The notes below the pieces were generated by a model. That model made no database searches and was not told the origin of the DNA. It was given only the letters and a program-made list of their open reading frames with translations. This document shows positions 8,550-16,461 of a DNA stretch of 64,000 bases, one piece after another (position 1 is the stretch's first letter; each line of letters starts with the position of its first letter). Both the position numbers and the translations under genes were made by a program. Origin of the DNA: Arthrobacter sp. B3I4 (GTDB lineage Bacteria; Actinomycetota; Actinomycetes; Actinomycetales; Micrococcaceae); NCBI RefSeq assembly GCF_030816855.1, contig NZ_JAUSYK010000001.1:248001-312000 (forward strand). The letters are read 5' to 3'.

Positions 8550-9598
8550 ACGGTGGCGGGTAAGGGGAGGCGAAGTGACGACTTTCCGTCCTCCCAGGCG
8601 TCGAGAACGTGGGCGGCAAACAGCGCGTCAAGGGAGCTGACGGCGGCTGCTCCGAAGAGGACATCCTCCAGCAGGCGTGGTTCCGCCTCCACGAGTCCGC
8701 CTGCGAGGTCCCGTCCGGCGATCTGCTCGTGAACGGCGTCGGCCTCGACATGCTCATCAAAGTATCGCGTCACGTCCGCACCGAAGCCGAGACGACGGAA
8801 CCCGTTGCCGTAGAGCTGGTTGGGCCGTGAGGACGTCATCTCGTACATCGCCAGGTGTCCGGCGATCGCCCCCCGCAACCTCCGGTTCAGCCCGAAGAGG
8901 GACATGGCATTCACCGACGCCAGGGATATGGCGGGCATCGCGTCCAGGTAGGCGCCATAACGGTCGTCCAGACCCAGTCCCCTCATGGTCCGGGCAAACA
9001 AGGCACTGTGCATGCGTTCGGGGTTTCCGCCGCCGTACTCGTCCGCTTGGATTTCCACGAGGGCGGCCTTGGCCCGCCCGGCCAGGCGGGGAATAGCCCA
9101 AGTGTGCGGGTCGGCTTCCTTGAGCTGGTACAGCGACTTGTGAGTCAGGAATTCACGGGCCTGGCCCTCCGTCGCTTTCTTGGCAACGTGCCTCGACAGG
9201 CTGGGACCGCCGTCCCGGCCAGCGAGCTCAAACAGGAGGGCAGCCGTTTCATCGCTGTCGGGAACTCCGGACTCCGGGAACCGGAGGGTCGCGGTCAGCG
9301 GAGCCGCCTGTAACCGAAGCCACTGCTCAAAGGGGTCTTCCAGCAGGTGGCGGATCCTGACGAGCCCAGGATTCCACTCCCAGCAGTCATCCACTCCCTG
9401 CAGGCCGCCGTAATGCAGTTCGTAAAGACAGAACAAGCTCAACTGCACGTCCTCGTCGAGGACACCCTCAAGGGCTGACATCCGTTCCGCGACGCGGTCC
9501 TGCAGGGCGCTTTCCGCGGCGGGGTCAGCGCCGGGCATTTCAACAAGTAGCGAAAGCAGCCCGGAGCTGATTGGCCCCCGGGCCTCAGGGATCTTCAT
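8546..9598 (-). CDS. haem-oxygenase-like diiron (iron-containing redox) protein
   Basis: 350 residues, mostly helical. H283-x3-D287-x2-H290 (HVEADAVH) matches the third-helix ligand pattern of haem-oxygenase-like diiron oxidases such as CADD, and E182, D186, E187 and H197 offer further ligands upstream. These enzymes use a di-iron site and O2 for oxidations or carbon-bond cleavages in biosynthesis; the substrate here is unknown. The protein is about 100 residues longer than CADD, with an extra N-terminal helical part. AGGAGATAA precedes the ATG. It is the first gene of the diiron/glycosyltransferase/CDGSH operon. Confidence 0.82.
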   Translation of the reverse strand: MKIPEARGPISSGLLSLLVEMPGADPAAESALQDRVAERMSALEGVLDEDVQLSLFCLYELHYGGLQGVDDCWEWNPGLVRIRHLLEDPFEQWLRLQAAPLTATLRFPESGVPDSDETAALLFELAGRDGGPSLSRHVAKKATEGQAREFLTHKSLYQLKEADPHTWAIPRLAGRAKAALVEIQADEYGGGNPERMHSALFARTMRGLGLDDRYGAYLDAMPAISLASVNAMSLFGLNRRLRGAIAGHLAMYEMTSSRPNQLYGNGFRRLGFGADVTRYFDEHVEADAVHEQIAGRDLAGGLVEAEPRLLEDVLFGAAAVSSLDALFAAHVLDAWEDGKSSLRLPLPATV

Positions 9599-9648
9599 TT
9601 ATCTCCTAGAAGTGGGCCGCTCGTGCGCCCTGGCGCGGTTGCCGCGGT

Positions 9649-10107
9649 TCAGGGGCGAGTGGAAGTTGCACGGGCCGGACGACGGTCGAGCAGCAGTGCC
9701 AGGGCGATCATGCCCAGGCCCAGCACGAGGTGGAGCCAGTTGTCTGCGCTGTTGACCGGAACAAAATTTGCAGCTGACTCCTGGTCGATCAGGAGGCCGT
9801 AGATCCAGAGGATCATGTATATGGCGCCCCCGAAGAGCAGGTAGTTTCTCGCCTGGTTGTGGGCGCGCGCCATCAGCAGGCCGGCGATGCCGAACAGCAG
9901 GTGGACGATGTTGTGCAACACAGACACCTGAAAGGCGCCCAGCAGCAGAGCCTCGGAGCCGTGGCCGGCCAAACCGAGGGTGTCGTAGTGGCTCGTGATG
10001 CCCGGGACGAACCCGAGGATGCCGACCAACAGGAAGACTGCTCCTACCGCCTGGGCGGCCCTCTGCATGGTGGTCTTCTGTCGACCTACGCGGTTTGTGT
10101 TAGCCAC
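9649..10107 (-). CDS. DUF4383 family four-helix membrane protein
   Basis: 152 residues with four hydrophobic helices (about 18-38, 60-80, 88-105, 125-142). The pattern FLLVGILGFVPG, VSVLHNIVHLLFGIAGL and NWLHLVLGLGMI is the DUF4383 signature common in actinobacteria; no activity is known. It starts at GTG with AAGGAGAG ahead. It lies 50 bases upstream of nothing coding on its own strand until the diiron gene start region, and downstream of an 85-residue gene in the same direction with a 60-base gap. Confidence 0.85.
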   Translation of the reverse strand: MANTNRVGRQKTTMQRAAQAVGAVFLLVGILGFVPGITSHYDTLGLAGHGSEALLLGAFQVSVLHNIVHLLFGIAGLLMARAHNQARNYLLFGGAIYMILWIYGLLIDQESAANFVPVNSADNWLHLVLGLGMIALALLLDRRPARATSTRP

Positions 10108-10167
10108 GGCGAACTCTCCTTCATTGCGGAATGTCGATTTTTGCCTCAGCGAACGATGCCGCCGGGC

Positions 10168-10425
10168 TTAGACCATGCCGGGGTAAGTGGAGAGGATGTA
10201 ATCGGCGGCGGCGGGGCCCTTGATGCGGAGCGGAGTGCGGCCCGGACGGATCTTCTTCTTCTTCATGGCCGTCCAGAAGGCGTCCTCCGCCCGGGGAACA
10301 GAGCGGGACAGGAAGCACCAACTGGTGTAAACGCCGTAAAGGCAATCGCGCCCGACTCCTGTGCCTGAGGCGGCATCCGGGGCGGTGGCTTCGTGAAGGA
10401 ATTGGTCGTACTGCGAATCTGCCAT
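10168..10425 (-). CDS. hypothetical 85-residue protein
   Basis: The protein begins MADSQYDQFLHEATAP, contains LYGVYTSWCFL and ends with a basic part (WTAMKKKKIRPGRTPLRIKG). It looks like a small winged-helix or nucleic-acid-binding protein, reminiscent of the wing domain at the end of phage-type primases, but this is only an impression. The start ATG is followed by a frame with normal codon bias. It is divergent from the TetR gene, so the palindromes between 10533 and 10567 may control both. Confidence 0.6.
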   Translation of the reverse strand: MADSQYDQFLHEATAPDAASGTGVGRDCLYGVYTSWCFLSRSVPRAEDAFWTAMKKKKIRPGRTPLRIKGPAAADYILSTYPGMV

Positions 10426-10532
10426 GGTTGGCTCGTTTCCGCTGGGTGCTTTGGGGGCCGCCGAGGGCTACAGCAGCTGAGGCTTGGGCGCCATGCACGG
10501 GACGCCAAGCGAACTTCCCTACGGTGTAGACG

Positions 10533-10567
10533 CTACGCGTAGAGTGATACATAAGCAAGCTTGCTTA
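10533..10567. promoter_or_regulatory. two perfect palindromes in a divergent promoter, probable TetR operator
   Basis: CTACGCGTAG (10533-10542) and the 16-base TAAGCAAGCTTGCTTA (10552-10567) are both exact palindromes. They lie in the 204-base gap between the divergent 85-residue gene and the TetR gene. A 16-base palindrome of this kind suits a TetR dimer; autoregulation is inferred. Confidence 0.65.
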
Positions 10568-10629
10568 CCGATGCGTTTTGGGGCGCGATTGCATCCCGGA
10601 ACCCCGACACAAAACCCTAAGGAAACCCC

Positions 10630-11334
10630 ATGTCCACCGCAGATAATCCTGCGCCGTCCGAGCCCAAGAAGCCGCTCAGCCGGGAGTTAGTGCTGGCCAC
10701 GGCGCTGGAGCTGGTGGACGACGAAGGACTGGAAGCGCTGACTATGCGCCGGCTCGGGCAGCAGCTGGGACGCGACCCCATGAGCCTGTACCGCTATGCC
10801 AAGAATCGGGCGGAGCTGCTCGATGGCGTTTCCGAACTTGTCCTCAACGAGCTTCCCATCAATCCGGGCGACCCCGATTGGCAGGCCCAGCTGCGCCGCA
10901 TTGCTCACGACCTCCGCGAACTTGCGCTCCGGCATCCTAATGTCGTGCCACTTCTCGTGACCCGGCCGCTGTCCACTCCCCTTGGCATGCGGCCGCTGGG
11001 CACGCTGCGGCCGTTGGAGCAGATCCTTTCCCTCTTGATCGACGCGGGTTTTGCGCCTTCCGACGCGCTCCACGTCTACCGCGCCTACTATGGCTACCTT
11101 TACGGCCACATCCTGAACGAATTGCAGGAATTCATCGTTGACCCGGTTGAGAACGAAGCTCTGCTCCGGCTGGGTCTGCATAGGTTGCCGCCCAAGGAAT
11201 TTCGCCACCTCCGGGACCTCGCCCCGGTACTCGCCGACTACAACGGGATGGCCGAACTCGACGAGGGCATCACTATTTTGCTCGCAGGTCTTACTGAGCG
11301 GCTCTCGCCCATGCCCCGCCGGGACACCACCTGA
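10630..11334 (+). CDS. TetR/AcrR family repressor with TetR-type C-terminal domain
   Basis: 234 residues. The helix-turn-helix lies at about 16-62 (SRELVLATALELVDDEGLEAL, then MRRLGQQLGRDPMSLYRYAKNR); the MSLYRYAKNRAELLD ending is typical of the branch related to tetracycline repressor. The C-terminal ligand domain spans about 70-225. It forms an operon with the zinc-ribbon gene that starts 10 bases after its stop. Likely regulated by itself through the palindromes upstream. No efflux gene is adjacent, so the inducer and targets cannot be guessed. Confidence 0.9.
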   Translation: MSTADNPAPSEPKKPLSRELVLATALELVDDEGLEALTMRRLGQQLGRDPMSLYRYAKNRAELLDGVSELVLNELPINPGDPDWQAQLRRIAHDLRELALRHPNVVPLLVTRPLSTPLGMRPLGTLRPLEQILSLLIDAGFAPSDALHVYRAYYGYLYGHILNELQEFIVDPVENEALLRLGLHRLPPKEFRHLRDLAPVLADYNGMAELDEGITILLAGLTERLSPMPRRDTT

Positions 11335-11344
11335 AAGGACCACC

Positions 11345-11575
11345 ATGCTTCTTCTCTTTGGCCTCAGGACGGCGCTGAAAGACCTTCCCGGGAGACTGGC
11401 CACATGTCCGAACTGCGGCCAGTTCGTGCACCACCGGCTTCAGGAGCGGGCCACCAAGTTCACGTTGTTCTTCATTCCTGTCTTCACGACATCCAGGACC
11501 TACCAGATCACCTGCTCAAACTGCGGCCAGACGTCAGCCATCAAGGCGCGGCAAAAAAACGCGCTGGCCTGGTAG
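11345..11575 (+). CDS. zinc-ribbon small protein
   Basis: 76 residues with two CPNCG/CSNCG knuckles at residues 21-25 and 57-61, which together form a four-cysteine zinc ribbon, separated by a hydrophobic strand region (FTLFFIPVFTTS). The FFIPVF segment between knuckles is typical of the small zinc-ribbon proteins often annotated as zinc_ribbon_15. GAAAGGACC precedes the ATG, 10 bases after the TetR stop, so it is co-transcribed with that regulator. Its role is unknown; it may be a nucleic-acid or protein adaptor. Confidence 0.8.
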   Translation: MLLLFGLRTALKDLPGRLATCPNCGQFVHHRLQERATKFTLFFIPVFTTSRTYQITCSNCGQTSAIKARQKNALAW

Positions 11576-11607
11576 AGAGAACGCCGGCAGGCGGCTCAGC
11601 CTCCACC

Positions 11608-12276
11608 CTAGGCGGGCACGTGTTTGCCGGGGTGGGGACGTGCCTGCTTCAACTCGTGGATGAGTGAGGCCATTGCCTGCCTTTCCGCCGGGCTGTCCGC
11701 CAACGCTACGAGGGCGCAGGCGACCCCTGCGAGCTTGACGTTTCTGTTGTTGCTGAACGTCGTCAGGATCTTAAAGGCGTCATCGGAACCGATGCCCAGG
11801 CGACCCATCAGAATGCCTTCGGCTTTGGCAATCGTGCCACGGGTGCCCATGGCACCGCGGATGGCTTCGCGGGAAGCCATCTCGGTCTCCCATTGGATTG
11901 TCGATGTGAGGTCGAGCATAACTCCTGACACGCTCTCGAGATGCCCAGCCTCGTCTAGAACCGCTTCGCCTGCAGTCAAGACCCTGTGCTCATGCGAGTG
12001 CGCGTCGATGACACGGTGGTAAATCGCAACGTGGCCGCCGTGAACGAACAATTCCTCGTTGACTGCCTGAATACGCGGCAAGTCCCCCGGGTGTTTGTGC
12101 GCCAACGTCAGCGCCAGGGTCGGTACCACTTCGCCCCGACGGTAGCCGTGGATGACGTACAGCTCATCCGACCAGGACATGAGCAGTGATTTCCCGTCCA
12201 GAACGAACGTCCCGGCCGTCATGGCTGTACTGCCTAGGCCGCTTGAGTAGGCAGGCCCCGGAACACTCGTCGTCAT
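11608..12276 (-). CDS. PAS and ANTAR domain RNA-binding antiterminator
   Basis: 222 residues. A PAS fold (about 20-125, VLDGKSLLMSWSDELYVIHGY) is followed by a linker helix and an ANTAR domain (about 135-205), in which TRGTIAKAEGILMGRLGIGSDDAF is the characteristic three-helix core. ANTAR proteins bind paired hexaloop hairpins in nascent RNA and prevent termination; the PAS domain would sense light, redox or a ligand. The start at 12276 is chosen for the AGGAGAT site ahead. Actinobacteria carry many such stand-alone PAS-ANTAR proteins with unknown targets. The gap upstream contains a strong hairpin. Confidence 0.88.
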   Translation of the reverse strand: MTTSVPGPAYSSGLGSTAMTAGTFVLDGKSLLMSWSDELYVIHGYRRGEVVPTLALTLAHKHPGDLPRIQAVNEELFVHGGHVAIYHRVIDAHSHEHRVLTAGEAVLDEAGHLESVSGVMLDLTSTIQWETEMASREAIRGAMGTRGTIAKAEGILMGRLGIGSDDAFKILTTFSNNRNVKLAGVACALVALADSPAERQAMASLIHELKQARPHPGKHVPA

Positions 12277-12946
12277 CGGATCTCCTGTCTGGGCGATGGC
12301 CCATCTGAGGACCCACAATCAACCGATATCTGCCAGTGCTCGCCGCCGCAAGGGTCGAAGGTCATCCTGCCGGCCGTTTTGGGCGGGGCCGCGACAGATG
12401 GCCCGCGACAGATGAATGGGTGTGGCCCGCCCCCGATAACAACGGGTCACACCCGGAGCTGCCACCGACCCCCAGCCGCCGGTCGTTTGACTTGCAAAGG
12501 CCCCAAGGATATGCTCTATCCCGGCGCCCCGATGCATCCCCCAATAGCATCGGGGCGCCCTCATGCCCTCTTAGGCCCGGCGAAGCCAGGGCCACAGGGA
12601 GCACTTTGGGAAATCCGGAGTCGTGATAGCGGCCGCATCGGCGCGGGCCGGGGCTGTCCTCGGGGATCATCCCGGCACTCGGGGTCCGCCGCAGGGCCGC
12701 GCGCGGGGGCCGTCGACAATCCGGGTCTGAATGGCATGCAACAGGGCCCTCCACGTAGCTGGACGGCCGCCTGCTTGACCTCACTTCAGGATAACAAAAG
12801 GCCTCCTAAGGGTGAAGAGCCGCCGCCGGTTTACGCGCGGGCCAGGCACGGCCGCCCGGACCGGGCATTTGCGGTCGGTAGTCATAAGGAACAGACTGCA
12901 GATACGCAAAGGCGGCCGAACGGGCGCCCACGGGAGGGATAACAGC
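12277..12946. other. 670-base intergenic region with one strong hairpin
   Basis: No convincing gene is seen; open frames here lack start sites and normal codon bias. The clearest structure is a perfect 13-base stem at 12523-12535 and 12547-12559 with an 11-base loop (ATCCCCCAATA) and no T run. The promoter of the MBL gene must lie toward the right end. A non-coding RNA is possible but unproven. Confidence 0.5.
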
Positions 12947-13690
12947 ATGTTTCGTCCTAATGTCGCCGACCAGATCCACCTCATCAAGCACGCAGCGGTG
13001 AACTGCTACATCATCCAGGACGGACCCAAGGTCATGCTGGTCGATGCAGGCCTCCCATCCATGTGGAAGCTGGTTCTTGCGGCGCTGCGCGAACTGGGCC
13101 GCTCGCCCCGCGACATCTCCGCGCTGGTCCTCACCCATGGACACTTCGATCACGTCGGGTTCGCGGCCAGGCTGCAGCAGGACCTGGACGTGCCGGTCTA
13201 TGTCCACCCCGAGGACGCCTACCTCGCGGCACATCCTTACCGGTACAAGCACGAGAAAAACCGGCTGCTCTATCCCGTCAGGTACCCGCGCTCCATCCCC
13301 GTCCTGGCTCGAATGAGCCTCGCAGGAGCGCTCAACGTCAAGGGTGTCAGCGACCTGCGCACCCTGGACGCCGAGTCGGCCGGGACCCTCCCGGGGCGTC
13401 CCGAACTCCTGCACACACCCGGCCATACCCAAGGCCACTGCGCCCTGCACTTCAGCGAACGTGGCACGGTCCTCACCGGAGACAGCTTGGTGACCCTCGA
13501 CCCCTACACCGGCGCCAGCGGTCCGCAGATCGTGTCGGCCGCCGCGACAGCCGACACCCACCTCGCCCTGAAGTCCCTGGATGTACTGGCCGGCACGGGT
13601 GCCGAAACTGCTCTCCCGGGGCACGGCCTGCCTTACTACGGCAGCATCGCGGCTGCGGTGCAAGAGGCCCGGCAGCACGGAGCAACCTGA
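12947..13690 (+). CDS. MBL-fold metallo-hydrolase
   Basis: 247 residues. T63-H64-G-H66-F-D68-H69 is the zinc-binding HxHxDH motif, followed by HTPGHTQGHC, GDSL and a final LPGHG, in the correct order for a metallo-beta-lactamase fold. It is closest in look to glyoxalase II-like and quorum-lactonase-like hydrolases, but the substrate cannot be told. The start at 12947 is chosen over longer forms because GGGAGGGATAACAGC lies directly ahead. No signal peptide; it is cytosolic. It precedes the partner-switch cluster by 156 bases and is probably separate from it because a promoter and leader intervene. Confidence 0.9.
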   Translation: MFRPNVADQIHLIKHAAVNCYIIQDGPKVMLVDAGLPSMWKLVLAALRELGRSPRDISALVLTHGHFDHVGFAARLQQDLDVPVYVHPEDAYLAAHPYRYKHEKNRLLYPVRYPRSIPVLARMSLAGALNVKGVSDLRTLDAESAGTLPGRPELLHTPGHTQGHCALHFSERGTVLTGDSLVTLDPYTGASGPQIVSAAATADTHLALKSLDVLAGTGAETALPGHGLPYYGSIAAAVQEARQHGAT

Positions 13691-13746
13691 CCGGTAGGCG
13701 CAAAGCGTGCCGCCGGCAGGGCACTTTTCTGGGTCCCCGCTTCCAC

Positions 13747-13846
13747 TAGTCTTGAGCAAGGAACTTGCGGTCGGGTGGCGGAAGCCCTCAGACCGCCCGC
13801 CGCCGGGACGCCCGGCGGGGCAACCACCCCAACGCGTGAAGGACCT
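13747..13846 (+). promoter_or_regulatory. structured 5' leader with H-type pseudoknot potential
   Basis: A -10-like TAGTCT lies at 13747-13752. Behind it, GCGGTC (13767-13772) can pair with GACCGC (13791-13796) and the adjoining GGGTGG (13773-13778) with CCACCC (13824-13829), an interleaved pairing that makes a pseudoknot. A hairpin CGCCGGG/CCCGGCG (13801-13807, 13811-13817) sits in the second loop. The last strand ends 7 bases before the GTGAAGGA ribosome site of the GAF-PP2C gene. I do not recognise a known riboswitch class. Confidence 0.45.
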
Positions 13847-15061
13847 ATGACAAGCACTGGCAACGAATCCCAAAGTCACCTTCAGGGGCCGAACGCCCCG
13901 GAGTGGAAGCGTTTGGAGGACGTGTCCAGGACCCGACTTTTGGACACGCCTCCCGAAGAGCGCTTCGACCGGATCACAAGGCTCGCTCAGAGCCTCTTCG
14001 GCGTCAGCTCCGCCAGCATCTCCCTGATCGCCGAGAACCGCCAGTACTTGAAGTCCTTCGTCGGTCCACTGGCCCGCGAGTCAGACCGGGGAAACGCCTT
14101 CTGCGCCGAAACCATCAAGGCCCCGGACACCATGATCGTGGAGAACGCCCTGACCGACGAACGCTTCCGGCAAAGCCCGCTCGTCACTGGCCGTCCCCAC
14201 ATCCAGTTCTACGCCGGGCACCCGCTCACCGGCCCCGGGGGCACCCACGTGGGAACATTCTGCATTGCCGACCAGGCGCCGAGGCGGTTCAGTGCGGAAC
14301 AGCAAAAGATCCTCGAGGATTTGACCGCCATCATCCAGCGGGAGATGAACCTCTCCTGGGACATCGACACGGGCGCGCGCGTCCAGCGGGCGCTCCAGCC
14401 GGCCATTCCTTCCGCGCCGGACGGATACTCGCTGGGCACCTGCTTTTACCCGGCGTCCGGGGTCAGCGGGGATTTCTACGAGTTCGGGACGACGGCGTCT
14501 GGCGAGTTCCGCATCACCGTTGGCGATGCCATGGGCAAGGGCGTGGGACCGGGGCTCGTGGCGGGCACAGTGCGCGCCGCCTTTACCCACTGCGACTGGG
14601 AGGCCGAGCCGGCGCGCATCTTCGAGAACGTCGCAGGAGCCCTGGACGAGACCCTGGCCCGCGTCGGGTCGTTCGCCACTGTCTTCCACGCCGTCGTCGA
14701 CCCGGACACGGGTGCGGGCCGCTACGCGGACGCCGGCCAAGCACTAAGCCACATCGTGCGCGCCGACAACACGCTCGAGCGCCTCTCCCCCACCGGCCCG
14801 CCGCTGGGTCTAGTGCCCGGCCAGACCTGGGACACAGGGACCTTCACCCTGCACCCCGGCGATGCAATCCTGGTTCCGACCGACGGGCTGCTCGATCTCC
14901 ACGGCGGCGAGCTGGGCCCGCTTGGCACGGCCATCGGTCAGCTGCAGGACAGTGACGATGCGGATGTCGCAGTCAGGAAGCTCTGTGACCGGCGGGGAAA
15001 GCGCGTCATCCTGGATGACATCACGGCAGTCCTACTCCGCCGGAACGCGTCACCGGCCTGA
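13847..15061 (+). CDS. GAF domain PP2C-type (SpoIIE/RsbU-like) serine phosphatase
   Basis: 404 residues. A GAF domain (about 25-170, LDTPPEERFDRITRLAQSLF) precedes a PP2C domain (about 185-400) with GVSGDFYEF, GDAMGKGVGPGL, DAGQALSHIV, PTDGLLDLHGG and DDITAVLL, i.e. the metal-binding aspartates are kept. Such phosphatases dephosphorylate STAS-domain antagonists and thereby trigger partner switching. The GAF domain gives it a signal input of unknown kind. GAAGGA precedes the ATG. It begins a five-gene set with a second phosphatase, a membrane glycosyltransferase, a STAS protein and an RsbW-like kinase. Confidence 0.93.
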   Translation: MTSTGNESQSHLQGPNAPEWKRLEDVSRTRLLDTPPEERFDRITRLAQSLFGVSSASISLIAENRQYLKSFVGPLARESDRGNAFCAETIKAPDTMIVENALTDERFRQSPLVTGRPHIQFYAGHPLTGPGGTHVGTFCIADQAPRRFSAEQQKILEDLTAIIQREMNLSWDIDTGARVQRALQPAIPSAPDGYSLGTCFYPASGVSGDFYEFGTTASGEFRITVGDAMGKGVGPGLVAGTVRAAFTHCDWEAEPARIFENVAGALDETLARVGSFATVFHAVVDPDTGAGRYADAGQALSHIVRADNTLERLSPTGPPLGLVPGQTWDTGTFTLHPGDAILVPTDGLLDLHGGELGPLGTAIGQLQDSDDADVAVRKLCDRRGKRVILDDITAVLLRRNASPA

Positions 15062-15174
15062 GGCCTGCAGACTGAGGCCCGGCACCGGGGACCTCCGCAA
15101 GTGCCGGTAGGATGCACCGAAGGCGACGAACGCCCGGGCTTGAGTGACGGCAACCATGGAGGAGTAATACTGGA

Positions 15175-16461
15175 ATGGCAGCTGTTGAGGCAAACCTGAC
15201 GGGTGTGGACGAACTCACGCCGCTCCGGAAGCAACTGCCGTTCCTGATCTTCTTCATCGTGGCGGTCGCTATGAGCCTGTCCATACCGACACTCACTGTG
15301 AGCGACGGGGAAGCCCTGGCTGCAGGAATGGCGATCACCGCAGGAGCGACCGGGTTCGCGGCGGTGGCGGCTAGGCCGAACCTGTCGCGGTATGCCGGAA
15401 TCGTCCCCGCCCTGGATTTCCTGGCGGCTGGCGCCCTCCGCCACGGCACGGGTGAGAGCCACTCAATCTACGCGTCGATCGTCCTTCTGCCGCTCCTGTG
15501 GTTCGCGGCCAGGGAGGGGCGACGCAACGTAGGCTATGCCGCGATCGGCGCGTCGGTGGCCATCCTGGTCCCGTTCGCACTCGGATCAAGCATCAGCCAA
15601 AACCCCAACGAGCTCTTCCGCGGGCTCTTCAGCACCCTGATCTTCGTCCTGGGCGCGCTTGTCGTCAACGAGCTGGCACACCGGGCGCGCCAGCGTCTCC
15701 ACAGCGCGCGGGAGCAGGCGGCAGCGGCGACAGCGGAGCTCTCCCGGGCCGCCCAGATCCAGCGCTTCCTGTTGCCCAAGAACGCAGCTCCCCTGTCCGG
15801 CTACCAGACGGCAGGGGCCTGCATCCCTTCAAAGGCGGTGGGCGGGGATTTCTTCGACTGGTACGTCATCGAGGACGGGCTGGGATTCACGCTCGGGGAT
15901 GTGATGGGCAAAGGCGCCGGAGCCGGGATGATCGCTGCGACCACCCGGGCCGTCATCCGCAGCGCCAGAAACAGTGCCGATCCGGTGACGGCCCTGACGC
16001 TCACGCAGGATTGCCTGGCCACCGACCTGAGCCAGGCGGGCTCGTTCGCTACCCTCTTCCACGCCCGGCTGCGGGCCTCCGACGGCCGCATCCTGTTCTC
16101 AGACGCAGGCCACGGCCTGACCTTGGTCATCCGGTCGAACGGGACTTGGGAACGACTCTCCTCCGGAAACCTCCCCGTGGGCCTGCTCCCGGACTCCCGC
16201 TGGGACTCATTGGAAACCCGGCTGCACCCGGGAGACATGATTGTCAGTTTCAGTGACGGCGTCCTGGACTTGTTTGACGGGACGCTGGCCGCCGTCGACG
16301 AGATCGGAAAAATCGCCGTCACCGCGTCGTCCGCGAAGGACTTGGTGGACTCAGTGCGCTGGCTGGCACAGGGCTCGTCCAACCCCGACGACGTGACCGT
16401 CCTCGCCGTCGGACGGGACCGCGAACCTCTCCCCAGCCCCTCCGAAGGGATCCTTGCGTGA
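15175..16461 (+). CDS. membrane-anchored PP2C-type (SpoIIE-like) serine phosphatase
   Basis: 428 residues. About five or six hydrophobic helices occupy residues 20-165, followed by a short coiled coil (RARQRLHSAREQAAAAT) and a PP2C domain (about 195-420) with VGGDFFDWY, GDVMGKGAGAGM, SDAGHGLTLV, SFSDGVLDL and NPDDVTVL. It is a membrane sensor form of the RsbU/SpoIIE phosphatase, distinct from the soluble GAF form upstream, so two inputs feed the same switch. GGAGGAGTAATACTGG precedes the ATG. Its stop overlaps the GTG of the glycosyltransferase by 4 bases, which ties phosphatase and transferase production together. Confidence 0.93.
   Translation: MAAVEANLTGVDELTPLRKQLPFLIFFIVAVAMSLSIPTLTVSDGEALAAGMAITAGATGFAAVAARPNLSRYAGIVPALDFLAAGALRHGTGESHSIYASIVLLPLLWFAAREGRRNVGYAAIGASVAILVPFALGSSISQNPNELFRGLFSTLIFVLGALVVNELAHRARQRLHSAREQAAAATAELSRAAQIQRFLLPKNAAPLSGYQTAGACIPSKAVGGDFFDWYVIEDGLGFTLGDVMGKGAGAGMIAATTRAVIRSARNSADPVTALTLTQDCLATDLSQAGSFATLFHARLRASDGRILFSDAGHGLTLVIRSNGTWERLSSGNLPVGLLPDSRWDSLETRLHPGDMIVSFSDGVLDLFDGTLAAVDEIGKIAVTASSAKDLVDSVRWLAQGSSNPDDVTVLAVGRDREPLPSPSEGILA

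Noticed and set aside
12379..12942. 187-codon plus-strand frame in the intergenic region
   Set aside because: Composition is Arg/Gly/Pro-rich without start signal or domain; not supported as a gene.
12806..13879. Minus-strand open frame of 357 codons across the MBL gene
   Set aside because: No ribosome site or recognisable motif; the plus-strand MBL motif set is decisive.
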